From contig DASYAE010000147.1 of the NCBI GenBank assembly GCA_036501535.1, positions 1-32,480 of the forward strand: a stretch of DNA of 32,480 nt, in the 5' to 3' direction. The translations under genes and the position numbers were made by a program. Source of the DNA: DASYAE01 sp036501535 (lineage in GTDB: Bacteria; Actinomycetota; Actinomycetes; Streptomycetales; Catenulisporaceae). Under the pieces are notes generated by a model that had not been told where the DNA came from, searched no databases, and saw only the letters and a program-made list of their open reading frames with translations. Positions 16,554 through 24,029 of the stretch are shown in pieces. Positions within the stretch are counted from its first letter, which is position 1, and each line of letters begins with the position of its first letter.

Positions 16554-17462
16554 TTAACCGCCCACGAGCGAGCGCAGCTGCGCGGGAACGTCGGCGCTCG
16601 GTCCGCTCAGCTTCGCCGCCGGGGTCAGCGTCATGCCGGCCGTCTTGAGCTTCGCCCGGCCCGCCGCGCTGAGCAGGTACTGGACGAACGCGATCCCGCC
16701 AGCCGAGTCCGCACCCTTGTTCAGCACGGTGACGGTGTAGGTGGCCTCCTCGGTCGGCAGGTTCAGGCTCTTGGTGTGCAGGTTCGCGGCGGTCGCCTCG
16801 ACGCTGTAGAAGAACCCGGCGTCCAGCTGGCCGGACTGCAGCCGGCCGACCAGCTCCTCCTCCGGGAACACCTGCGAGTTGGCCTCGACCGTGGAGAGCA
16901 GGTTCGGGTCGTTGAACGTGGTCTGGGCCTGCGTCAGCGCCGCGACGGTCAGCTGGCCCTTGGGGTCGAGCACCGGGTCGGTGCGGCCGATCTTGATCTC
17001 GGGCTCGGCGAGCACCTTGTACCAGGGCTGCGTCTGGAAGTCGGCGGCGAACGAGCTGTTCGGGTTGTACGCCAGGACCAGGGGGCTGGTGCCGAACGTG
17101 GCGTACCAGGAGACCCAGTCGCCGTTCGCCGCGCCTTCCAGCGTCCCGTCGACCTTGGGCGAGGCGCTGATGAACACGTCCCCGCGCACCGTCTTGGCCT
17201 TGATCTCGTTCGCCAGCGCCGACGCGCCTGCGCCCTGCCCCTCGTACGTGTAGCCGGTGGCCGAGGAGAACGCCGGGCCCACGGACTTCTCCATGACGTT
17301 GACCAGCGAGCCGGCATAGAGCACGGAGACCTTGCCGGTGCCGTGGCCGATGCTCGACGACGCACTGGCCGACGGAGAGGACGCGGGGGAAGAACTCGAG
17401 CACCCCGCGACCAGCGCAAGACACGCGGCCCCGATCATCACTGCGGTCAGTCGAAGGCGCAT
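16554..17462 (-). CDS. Molybdate/tungstate-binding lipoprotein (ModA/WtpA-like)
   Basis: Extracellular oxyanion receptor, 302 residues, with a lipoprotein signal (lipobox LVAGC, Cys21) and a Ser/Ala-rich linker. The mature domain begins KVSVLYAGSLVNVMEKSVGPAF. It includes GDVFISASPKVD, VSWYATFGTSPLVLAYNPNSSF and IKIGRTDPVLDPKGQLT. The last two resemble the WtpA branch (tungstate/molybdate receptors, with LDPxG after an RxDP motif) more than classic enterobacterial ModA. ATG 17462 is preceded by GGGAGG; the open frame extends further upstream, but that part is shadow of the regulator gene. It lies between a TOBE regulator and the fused ModBC, completing the importer. Which anion is preferred cannot be decided from sequence alone. 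Confidence 0.9.
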   Translation of the reverse strand: MRLRLTAVMIGAACLALVAGCSSSSPASSPSASASSSIGHGTGKVSVLYAGSLVNVMEKSVGPAFSSATGYTYEGQGAGASALANEIKAKTVRGDVFISASPKVDGTLEGAANGDWVSWYATFGTSPLVLAYNPNSSFAADFQTQPWYKVLAEPEIKIGRTDPVLDPKGQLTVAALTQAQTTFNDPNLLSTVEANSQVFPEEELVGRLQSGQLDAGFFYSVEATAANLHTKSLNLPTEEATYTVTVLNKGADSAGGIAFVQYLLSAAGRAKLKTAGMTLTPAAKLSGPSADVPAQLRSLVGG

Positions 17463-17507
17463 GGCGTTCCTCCCAAGGGCTTGTGGGTGAGGGCAGTTCA
17501 GACTGCG

Positions 17508-17554
17508 CATCAGGCTTCGCCGGCCGCGCGCGGAGCGGTCGGCGAAGCCTGATG
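17508..17554 (-). terminator. Long stem-loop spanning the regulator stop codon
   Basis: Perfect 15-bp inverted repeat, CATCAGGCTTCGCCG (17508-17522) and CGGCGAAGCCTGATG (17540-17554), loop 17 bases. It includes the last codons and the TGA (17510-17512) of the TOBE regulator, upstream of the modA-like gene. No T-tract. It could be an attenuating terminator that lowers transport-gene expression, or a stabiliser. Confidence 0.55.
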
Positions 17555-17941
17555 GATGACGACGTTGGTCGACTTGACCGCGGCCACGGCCGAGACGCCG
17601 GGCTCCAGGCCGAGCTCGTCGCAGGCCTCCCGGGAGATCAGCGAGACGATGCGGTGCGGCCCGGCCTGGATCTCGACCTGCGCCATCACCGTGTCGCGGG
17701 TGACGCTGGTGACGATCCCGGGGAACCGGTTGCGCGCCGACTGCGCGGCCGGGAACGGCGTCTCGACGCTTTCGCGCTGCGCCAGGTCGACGGCGAAGCG
17801 GGCCAGCTCGGCCCCGTCCACGGTCAGCCGCCCGGCCTGGTCGGTGGCGCAGGCGAGCCGGCCCTGCTCGGTCCACCGGCGCACCGTGTCATAGCTGACG
17901 CCCAGCAGGCGCGCGGCCTCGCTCAGTCGATACTCCGGCAT
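17510..17941 (-). CDS. HTH-TOBE molybdenum-responsive regulator (MopI-like)
   Basis: Small protein of 143 residues. An N-terminal MerR/excisionase-like helix-turn-helix, RLSEAARLLGVSYDTVRRW (residues 5-23), is joined to one TOBE/Mop oxyanion-binding domain (residues 71-131, NRFPGIVTSVTRDTVMAQVEI to AVKSTNVVIH). This pairing is common beside mod operons in actinomycetes and fits a molybdate- or tungstate-sensing regulator or store, unrelated in its DNA-binding part to E. coli ModE. ATG 17941 is chosen because the HTH follows directly and a -10 TAGTCT ends 7 bases before it, implying a leaderless mRNA; the upstream extension of the frame is intergenic. It is the first gene of the operon, 47 bases before the modA-like gene. 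Autoregulation is inferred. Confidence 0.85.
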   Translation of the reverse strand: MPEYRLSEAARLLGVSYDTVRRWTEQGRLACATDQAGRLTVDGAELARFAVDLAQRESVETPFPAAQSARNRFPGIVTSVTRDTVMAQVEIQAGPHRIVSLISREACDELGLEPGVSAVAAVKSTNVVIHQASPTAPRAAGEA

Positions 17942-17948
17942 GCCGTAG

Positions 17949-18001
17949 AGACTAATCGCAAGTGCGGCTTGTGACAGAGGATATTGCCGTGAATTCGGCA
18001 A
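17949..18001 (-). promoter_or_regulatory. Promoter and inverted repeat of the mod operon
   Basis: On the minus strand, CTGTCA (17972-17977) and TAGTCT (17949-17954) are separated by 17 bases, and the start codon follows after 7 bases, so the transcript may be leaderless. Just upstream lies an inverted repeat TTGCCG-N6-CGGCAA (17984-18001), a candidate binding site for the operon's own HTH-TOBE regulator. Confidence 0.5.
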
Positions 18002-18072
18002 CACTCCCGGGATTTCAGCCGGAGTTGCGCCGATGCCGCGATGCGCCCGCCAGGGCGCGCGCCACCGCGCCA

Positions 18073-18101
18073 AGGGCCCGACCGGCGACCGGTCGGGCCC
18101 T
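18073..18101 (-). terminator. Terminator hairpin after the DHA2 transporter gene
   Basis: Perfect 13-bp stem AGGGCCCGACCGG (18073-18085) and CCGGTCGGGCCCT (18089-18101) with a 3-base loop, 26 bases beyond the transporter stop and upstream of the mod promoter. It separates the two minus-strand units. There is no T-run, but the stem is very stable. Confidence 0.75.
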
Positions 18102-18126
18102 CAGGGCTCTGTGAAGAAGGCTCGGC

Positions 18127-19734
18127 TCAGACCTGTTCGGCGTGCTGCGGCGAAGGCTTGCGCAGCGTGATGAATGCGGCGACCGCGCCGGTCAGAGTAA
18201 CGAGCGCGGCGGCGATCACGCCGTGGTCGGCGCCCGCGACGAAGGCGGCGGCGGTGGCGTGCAGCAGGCCCGCCCCCTCGGCGCCGCTGGCCTGGTGCGC
18301 CGCGGCCATCGCGGTGCCGACCGAGGCGCCCGCCGCGCCGTGCCCGGCCACCCGGCCGGCGAAGACGGAGGCGGCGATGCTGCCGACCACCGCGACGCCG
18401 AGCACGCTGCCCATGTTGCGGGTCGCGTCATTGACCGCGGAGCCGACGCCGGCCAGCGCCGGGGGCAGCTGCGCCATGGTCAGGGTGGTCGCCGCCGACA
18501 TGGCCAGGCCGATACCGGCCGCCGCCACGACCATGGCGAGCACGTAGTGGGTGTAGGGCGAGGACGCTGTCGCCGTGGCGAAGAAGGCAAGCCCGGCGGT
18601 GACCAGCGCCAGGCCGCCGGCGATCGGGGTGCGGGCGCCGGTGCGCCGGGTCAGGTGCGCGCCCGCCCCGGCCGCCACCGCGAGCGTCACCGCCGGCGGG
18701 AGCGCCCGCAGACCGGCCGCGAGCGGGCTGTAGCCGAGCACGACCTGGTAGATCTGCGTGGTCATGAACACCGCGCCGGACAGTGCGAAGAACAGCAGCA
18801 GCAGAGCGGTCGCGGCGGTGGCCAGCCGGCGGTCCCGGAACAGCGACAGCGGCAGCATGGGGTGGTCGCTGCGAGCCTCGATGACGCCGAACACTGCGAT
18901 ACCTGCGACGGCGCCGGCCAGCCGGGCGAGCGTCGCGGCCGAGAGCCATCCGCTCGCCGGGGCGGCGATCAGCGCCCAGGTCAGCAGGGTGAAGGCGGCT
19001 ACCGAGGCGAGCGCGCCGGCCGGGTCGAGGCGCCGGGCGAGCGGAGCCCGGGAGGCGGGCACGAGCCAGTGTCCTGCGATCAGGGCGAGCGCGGTCAGCG
19101 GCAGGTTGACCAGGAAGATCGAGTCCCAGCCGAAGTGCGCGAGCAGCAAGCCTCCGGCAACCGGCCCGATCGCCACGCCGAGGCCGCTGACCGCGGACCA
19201 GATGCCGATCGCTTTCGCGCGTTCGGCGGGTGTGGTGAACACACTGGTGAGGATGGACAGCGTGGCCGGCATGATGAACGCGGCGCCGACACCCATGAGG
19301 GCCCGCGTCGCGATCAGCTCGGCAGCGGTGTGAGTGAGCGCGGCGGCGAGCGAGCCGACGGCGAAGACGGTGAGGCCGGCCGCCAGCGCGCGATGCCGGC
19401 CGAAGCGGTCGGCCAGCGCGCCGGCCGTCAGCAGCAGCGCGGCGAAGGCGAGGGTGTACGCGTCGGTGATCCACTGCAGGTCCGCGGTCCCGGTGTGCAG
19501 GTCGCGGGCGAACGTGGGCAGCGCGACGTTGACGATCGTGCCGTCGACGACGGTGATGAGCAGCGAGAGACAGAGCACGCCGAGCGTGTACCACCTGCGA
19601 CGGGACGGAACGGCCGCCGGTGCGGCGGTCGGCGTCGCAGTCGGGGTGGCGGGTGCGGATGACGCGGACGATGCCGACGGCGTCGACGGTGTGACCGATG
19701 TGTGTGTCGGGGCTGTGACGGTGGTGGCGGACAT
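18127..19734 (-). CDS. DHA2-family multidrug efflux transporter (EmrB/QacA-like MFS)
   Basis: Proton-driven drug exporter of the 14-helix major facilitator class, 535 residues. A Thr/Ala/Ser-rich N-terminal tail of about 45 residues precedes the first helix (WYTLGVLCLSLLITVVDGTIVNVALP, with the D(G/S)TIVNVALP motif of the family). Motif A is GALADRFGRHRAL and motif C is GLGVAIGPVAGGLL. The ATG at 19734 follows a CGGAG ribosome site. It is divergent from a TetR gene, and the operator half-sites overlap its promoter, so repression by that regulator with relief by an exported compound is the natural reading. The substrate is unknown. A terminator hairpin follows the stop. Confidence 0.93.
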   Translation of the reverse strand: MSATTVTAPTHTSVTPSTPSASSASSAPATPTATPTAAPAAVPSRRRWYTLGVLCLSLLITVVDGTIVNVALPTFARDLHTGTADLQWITDAYTLAFAALLLTAGALADRFGRHRALAAGLTVFAVGSLAAALTHTAAELIATRALMGVGAAFIMPATLSILTSVFTTPAERAKAIGIWSAVSGLGVAIGPVAGGLLLAHFGWDSIFLVNLPLTALALIAGHWLVPASRAPLARRLDPAGALASVAAFTLLTWALIAAPASGWLSAATLARLAGAVAGIAVFGVIEARSDHPMLPLSLFRDRRLATAATALLLLFFALSGAVFMTTQIYQVVLGYSPLAAGLRALPPAVTLAVAAGAGAHLTRRTGARTPIAGGLALVTAGLAFFATATASSPYTHYVLAMVVAAAGIGLAMSAATTLTMAQLPPALAGVGSAVNDATRNMGSVLGVAVVGSIAASVFAGRVAGHGAAGASVGTAMAAAHQASGAEGAGLLHATAAAFVAGADHGVIAAALVTLTGAVAAFITLRKPSPQHAEQV

Positions 19735-19764
19735 GGCGACTACTCCGATCTTTAAGTGTGCATT

Positions 19765-19875
19765 CGTAAGGCTACAGACGTTCGGTTACGAGATGACTGT
19801 ACGAGCGTAGCCTTACGGGCGTCAAGAGATCCGGCTCATAAAAGTTCGGGCGTAGCGCAACGGATGTAGCCTTAG
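19765..19875. promoter_or_regulatory. Divergent promoter/operator region for efflux pump and TetR regulator
   Basis: CGTAAGGCTAC (19765-19775) and its exact complement GTAGCCTTACG (19807-19817) form a wide inverted repeat; a third, 10-base copy GTAGCCTTAG (19866-19875) ends 3 bases before the TetR ATG. For the pump, a minus-strand promoter TTGACG (19820-19825), 18-base spacer, TACAGT (19796-19801) encloses the middle copy in its spacer. Binding there would block both genes. Confidence 0.7.
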
Positions 19876-19878
19876 CTC

Positions 19879-20520
19879 ATGACCGTTGACGAGACGAAGC
19901 CACGGCGCCGCAATCCGCGCGGGCAGGGTGACCGGCTGCGCGAGGACATCGTCGAGGCAGCCGGCCGCCTGCTCGCCGACCCGGCCGCCCCGGCGCTGAC
20001 CCTGCGCGGCGTCGCCCGCGCCGCCGGCATCGCCACGACCTCCGTGTACCTGCACTTCAACGACACCGACGCGCTGGTGCTCGCGGTCGCCGAGCGGCAT
20101 TTCGGCACGCTGGTCGCAGCTCAGAGCGCCGCGCGCGAGGCGGCCGCCGATCCGCGCGACGCGGTGCACGCGATCGGGCTGGCCTACTGCGCGTTCGGAC
20201 TGGCGAACCCGGGCCTCTACCAGGTGATGTTCGGCAGCCCGCTGCCCGCCGTCGCCGACATCACGCAGATCCCCGGGCGCGCAGCGTTCGAGCAGCGCAC
20301 CGACGCCGTCGCGGCCTTCCTCGGCAGCGGCTCCCCCGATGCCGCGTTCGCCGCCTCCATGTTGATCTGGCAGCTGCTGCATGGAACCGTCAGCCTACGT
20401 ATTTCACGGCCCGTCTTCCCCTGGCCGCCGCTCGAACGGACGCTCGACCGCGGCATCGACCTGGTCCTCGACGACGCCGCCGCGGCAGCGCACAAGCTCC
20501 GAAAGGCCAAGACGGGGTAG
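19879..20520 (+). CDS. TetR/AcrR-family transcriptional repressor
   Basis: DNA-binding regulator of 213 residues. The N-terminal helix-turn-helix occupies about residues 22-67 (REDIVEAAGRLL, then TLRGVARAAGIATTSVYLHFNDTDALV), the classic TetR layout. The C-terminal ligand domain ends in a WHG-type region (MLIWQLLHGTVSLRI). It lies divergent from the DHA2 pump, with three copies of a 10-11 base motif in the 144-base gap; one copy directly precedes its own ATG, so it should repress both itself and the pump. No ribosome site is evident and the mRNA leader must be very short. The ligand is unknown and is likely a pump substrate. Confidence 0.93.
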   Translation: MTVDETKPRRRNPRGQGDRLREDIVEAAGRLLADPAAPALTLRGVARAAGIATTSVYLHFNDTDALVLAVAERHFGTLVAAQSAAREAAADPRDAVHAIGLAYCAFGLANPGLYQVMFGSPLPAVADITQIPGRAAFEQRTDAVAAFLGSGSPDAAFAASMLIWQLLHGTVSLRISRPVFPWPPLERTLDRGIDLVLDDAAAAAHKLRKAKTG

Positions 20521-20662
20521 ACACCACAGGGCTCTCCTTGGCCACGCGCACAGGATTCTACGAGACCGCCTGAATCCATTGGCCGTGCTCGCGCGTGTCA
20601 CTGCCGGACGACGCTGCGGCGCCGTCCGGGAAATCGAAAAGACCTCAGGGGAGCCTTCGAAC

Positions 20663-21421
20663 ATGATCACGACACGCGTCCTGCAGCCCCGGGCCCAGCG
20701 GTTCGCCGCGGCCTGCACCGTCACGGCCGCGGCGCTGGTGGGCGCCGCCGCCTGCGCCGCGCCGGCGCACAACTCCGGCTCGGCTTCCAGCGGCACGCAC
20801 AACAATGCCGCCTACGCGCCGCCCGCGTCCGGCTCGAAGGCGCCCACGGCAAGTGCCTCGGCGACGCAGAGCCCTGCCGCGCCGGCCACAACCGCGCCGG
20901 GCACCAACGCCGCACAGCCCCAGAACTCCGCGCCCGCCGCGAAGGCCGATCCGTCGTGCCGGAACGCAGACATACAGGTCGGCAGCGGCTACGGCACCCA
21001 GTCCTTCCCGCAGCAGTGGGGGGCGATCGTGTTCAAGAACGTCGGCGACCACACCTGCACGCTGCAGGGCTTCCCGGGCGCGGCGATCGAGGTCGACGGC
21101 ACCGTGATCAACGCGGCCCGAGTGCTGGACGTCGAGCAGGACGGGAACGCGCCGAGCAGTCCGCCGCTGGTTGTGATCGCCCCCGGCTCCACCGCCTATG
21201 CGCTGATGTACTGGGTGGCCGCCGACGTGAACGCCGCGCTCGCGAACTGCTATCCGGACGGCTCCGGCACGATCCTGACGACCCCGCCGAACACCACCGA
21301 GACGGTCACCTTCAGCACCGGCGCCCACGTCGGGGCGTCCGGCATCTGCGGCGGCTTCGAGGTCGGCCCGGTCGAGCCCGGCAACTGGGGCGTCCCGATC
21401 GACACCCCGGTCGGCAGTTGA
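20663..21421 (+). CDS. DUF4232-type secreted lipoprotein
   Basis: Secreted protein of 252 residues, probably a lipoprotein (signal peptide with AALVGAAAC, Cys31; the lipobox is imperfect). A disordered Ala/Pro/Ser/Thr linker (residues 32-92) is followed by a DUF4232-like beta domain of about 140 residues. The domain starts with CRNADIQVGSGYGTQSFPQQWGAIVFKNVGDHTCTLQGFPG and ends with a GICGGFEVG strand. Four Cys in this domain may form two disulfides. DUF4232 proteins are frequent in actinomycetes and have no assigned function. ATG 20663 has GGGGAG 9 bases upstream; the frame is open further left through shadow sequence of the TetR gene. It is probably monocistronic, since downstream genes are on the other strand. 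Confidence 0.85.
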   Translation: MITTRVLQPRAQRFAAACTVTAAALVGAAACAAPAHNSGSASSGTHNNAAYAPPASGSKAPTASASATQSPAAPATTAPGTNAAQPQNSAPAAKADPSCRNADIQVGSGYGTQSFPQQWGAIVFKNVGDHTCTLQGFPGAAIEVDGTVINAARVLDVEQDGNAPSSPPLVVIAPGSTAYALMYWVAADVNAALANCYPDGSGTILTTPPNTTETVTFSTGAHVGASGICGGFEVGPVEPGNWGVPIDTPVGS

Positions 21422-21460
21422 GCCCTGCCGGCCCCGCCAGCCCCGCCGCTGCCGCCCTCC

Positions 21461-22078
21461 TCAATGTTCCAGGGGGATGGCGATCGCGCCCGGGAAGCGA
21501 GGCTTCTCCGCCTCGTCGAGCATGGCCGCCGCCACGGTGGCCCGGCTGACCCGGGCCGGGAAAAGCCGCTTCGGGGCCGCGGCCAGGCCTACGGTGCGGG
21601 CGGTCGGGCTCGGCGGGCCGTCGGAGAGCGGGCCGGCGTGGAAGACGGTGCCGCCGGCCTCGATGACGGCGGCGTCGGCGGCGACCTTGTCGGCCAGCCG
21701 GTCCCCCATCGCCTTGAGCAGCGTACGCGTGGCGAAGCCGGCCGCCGCTGCGGAGGGGCCGGTTCCGAAGGCGCCGAGCCAGATGATGCGGCCGGGGTCC
21801 GCGGCGACCACGGCGCGGGCGCCCGCTGTGAGCACGCCCGGCTTGTCGCCTTCGGCCACGCCCAGGCCGGAGAGCACGATCTCGCTGCCCTTGAGCGCGG
21901 CGGCGATCGCCTCCGGATCGCGCACGTCGGCGGCGACGCGGGTGAGCTGCGGCGAGTCGGGCAGCGCGATTCGCGCCGGTGTGCGGGCGATGGCAGTGAC
22001 AACGTGTCCGCGCTCGAGGGCAAGGCGGGTCAGCTGCAGCCCGGTGGCGCCCGAGGCGGCCAGGATGGTCAAATGCAT
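21461..22078 (-). CDS. NAD(P)-binding NmrA-like / atypical SDR protein
   Basis: Protein of 205 residues with a Rossmann fold. The N-terminal MHLTILAASGATGLQLTRLALERGHVVTAIAR contains the GATG-type nucleotide loop of atypical short-chain dehydrogenases (NAD(P)H-binding PF13460 type). It is followed by VAADVRDPEAIAAALKGSEIVLSGLG. The classic YxxxK catalytic pair is not seen, as usual for NmrA-like regulators and flavin-reductase-like members. The function is open: redox sensor, epimerase-like or reductase. ATG 22078 lies 50 bases after the stop of the phosphatase-like gene on the same strand, so the two form an operon whose divergent regulator is the LysR gene. Confidence 0.85.
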   Translation of the reverse strand: MHLTILAASGATGLQLTRLALERGHVVTAIARTPARIALPDSPQLTRVAADVRDPEAIAAALKGSEIVLSGLGVAEGDKPGVLTAGARAVVAADPGRIIWLGAFGTGPSAAAAGFATRTLLKAMGDRLADKVAADAAVIEAGGTVFHAGPLSDGPPSPTARTVGLAAAPKRLFPARVSRATVAAAMLDEAEKPRFPGAIAIPLEH

Positions 22079-22128
22079 GGCAGATCCCTGTCTTAGGGGT
22101 TCGTCACCTTGAATCGGCGGGGGCGGGA

Positions 22129-22953
22129 TCAGGCGACGCTCGCCAGGGCCTCGACGGCCTCGGCGTGCAGCGCGGGGGCAGCGGCGAGCACGGTGTCGCT
22201 GCCCGGTCGCCACGCGGTGCCGTCGATCCGGGTGACCACGCCGCCGGCCTCGGTGATCAGCAGGGCGCCGGCGGCGATGCCGGGCAGGACCGGCTCGTAC
22301 TGCCAGAACACGTCGTTCTGGCCGCCGGCCACCAGCAGCATCGGGAAGGTGGACGGCACGGTCGCGCGCACCAGCAGGGCGCGGTCGAGCATCGCAGTGA
22401 TCGACTGGCCGATGCGGCGGTAGGTGCCATCCTGATCGGCCTCGGCCTGCCCGGTGACCACGATCGCGGCCTCCAGCTCGGTCTTCGCCGAGACGCGCAG
22501 CGATTCGCCGTTGAGGCGGGCCCCGGCGCCGCGCAGCGCGGTATAGGTCAGGTCGCCCACGGGCTGGCGCACCACGGCCAGCGCCGGCTGCCCGTCACGC
22601 ACCAGCGCCACGCTGACCGCCCACTCGGGCAGGCCGTGCACGTGGTTGACGTTGCCTTCGACCTCGTCGACGACCCACCACTCGCCGTCCGGCAGCTCGG
22701 TGGTCTCGTACTGCTCCGGCAGCCACTGCGCCGCGGGGCGGAGCGCAGTCAGGGCCGGGCGCAGGATGTCGAGCGAGGCCTCGCCGTCGGCGGTGCCGGC
22801 CTTGGACATCTCTTCCCGGCTCGCGGGCCGGGACGCGGTCGAGAACCGCGCCTCGAGGGCCCGGCCCGCGGTCTCGGCGACTTCGACGACCGATGAGAGC
22901 AGCGCGCGGTCCCCGGCCGGGGCGGCCACGCCGAACGCAGGGCTGATGTTCAT
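22129..22953 (-). CDS. Inositol-monophosphatase-like protein with altered metal site
   Basis: Protein of 274 residues with the inositol monophosphatase/CysQ fold throughout, including the C-terminal AAGALLITEAGG strand. The Mg-binding motifs are changed. The canonical WxVDPxDGTxN is here WVVDEVEGNVN (Asp96 kept, second Asp is Glu99, Thr is Asn101). The canonical GEE is PEQ (Glu80 kept). The canonical WDxAAG is PGIAAG, so the third Asp is Gly225. Standard two- or three-metal catalysis should be impaired or different, so the protein may be a non-hydrolytic binder or a divergent phosphatase. ATG 22953 has AAAGG about 9 bases upstream. It is first in an operon with the NmrA-like gene and divergent from LysR. 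Confidence 0.82.
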   Translation of the reverse strand: MNISPAFGVAAPAGDRALLSSVVEVAETAGRALEARFSTASRPASREEMSKAGTADGEASLDILRPALTALRPAAQWLPEQYETTELPDGEWWVVDEVEGNVNHVHGLPEWAVSVALVRDGQPALAVVRQPVGDLTYTALRGAGARLNGESLRVSAKTELEAAIVVTGQAEADQDGTYRRIGQSITAMLDRALLVRATVPSTFPMLLVAGGQNDVFWQYEPVLPGIAAGALLITEAGGVVTRIDGTAWRPGSDTVLAAAPALHAEAVEALASVA

Positions 22954-23066
22954 GTCAGAGCCTTTCAACGGGGCGGGCCGGTCTGTCAGCCCGCTGACGA
23001 ATGACGACGTTACGGGCCGACACACATGATTGCCAGTGCACTCTTGTAAGGCGATCAGTTACTCTC

Positions 23067-24029
23067 GTGCATGTGGACTTGAACCTGCTCATCGCGCTGG
23101 ACGCCCTGCTGGAGGAGAACAGCGTCGCGGCGGCGGCCGACCGGCTGCGCCTCTCCGCGCCGGCGATGAGCCGCACGCTGGCCCGGATCCGCAAGGCGAC
23201 CGGCGACGACATCCTGGTGCGCACCGGGCGGACGATGACCCCGACCCCGCACGCCCTGGCCCTGCGCGACGAGGCCCGGGAGCTGGTGCTGCGCGCCACC
23301 GCGGTGCTCACCCCGACCAGGACGCTGGACCTCGACCGGCTCGAGCGCGGCTTCACCCTGCGCGGCCACGACGCGCTGGTGGCCGCGCTGGCCCCGCGGC
23401 TGGTCGCGGCGGCCACCCGCGCGGCGCCGAACGTCTCGATCAGGTTCCTGGCCGAGCCCTCGGCCGACGTCGCCGACCTGGCCCGCGGGCAGACCGACCT
23501 CGAGGTCGGCGCGAGCGCGCCGCAGCGCCCCGAGATCGCCGCCAGGACGGTCGGATCCGACCGCATGGTCGCCGTGATGCGCCCGGACCACCCGCTGGCG
23601 CAGGGTGAGCCGACCGCGCAGCGCTTCGCAGAGGCCGAACACATCACCATCTCGCGGCGCGGAAGGCTCCGCGGCCCGATCGACGACGCGCTGGCCGAAC
23701 TCGGCCTCCACCGGCGCGTGTGCGCCGCGCTGCCCACCACCGGCGCCGCGCTGGACCTTGTGGCCGGCACCATGCTCGTGACCGTCGTGGCCGAGCAGGT
23801 GTGCCGACCCGCGTGGACCGGGCTGGGCCTACGCGCCCGCGCACTGCCCTTCGGCCTGCCGCCCGTCCCGGTCGTCGTCGCGTGGCACCACCGCTACGAC
23901 ACCGATCCCGCCCACGCCTGGCTGCGCGCCGAAGTCCTGGCCGCGCTGCGCGCCATCCTCGACGCCGGCGCTAGCCCGACCAGGCTGGATCATGCGCCTT
24001 CAGCCGATGGGCGATCAGAGCGCAGCTGA
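23067..24029 (+). CDS. LysR-family transcriptional regulator
   Basis: Regulator of about 320 residues. The N-terminal winged helix reads DLNLLIALDALLEENSVAAAADRLRLSAPAMSRTLARIRKATGDDILVRTG (residues 3-55). A type-2 periplasmic-binding-like effector domain follows, from FTLRGHDALVAALAPRL to the end. GTG 23067 is used; GTG 23073 two codons later is equally possible, and neither has a clear ribosome site, so the mRNA may be leaderless. The 113-base gap to the divergent phosphatase-like gene contains an 8-base palindrome AGTGCACT (23035-23042) that could be part of its site. It probably controls the phosphatase/NmrA pair and itself. Its 3' end overlaps the convergent DUF1275 gene by 59 bases. Confidence 0.92.
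   Translation: MHVDLNLLIALDALLEENSVAAAADRLRLSAPAMSRTLARIRKATGDDILVRTGRTMTPTPHALALRDEARELVLRATAVLTPTRTLDLDRLERGFTLRGHDALVAALAPRLVAAATRAAPNVSIRFLAEPSADVADLARGQTDLEVGASAPQRPEIAARTVGSDRMVAVMRPDHPLAQGEPTAQRFAEAEHITISRRGRLRGPIDDALAELGLHRRVCAALPTTGAALDLVAGTMLVTVVAEQVCRPAWTGLGLRARALPFGLPPVPVVVAWHHRYDTDPAHAWLRAEVLAALRAILDAGASPTRLDHAPSADGRSERS

Noticed and set aside
14407..17424. A 1005-codon minus-strand frame across the whole molybdate operon.
   Set aside because: It is a frame-shifted shadow of the modBC and modA-like genes, with Arg/Ala/Gly runs and no motifs. The true genes are in the neighbouring frames with Walker and lipobox motifs.
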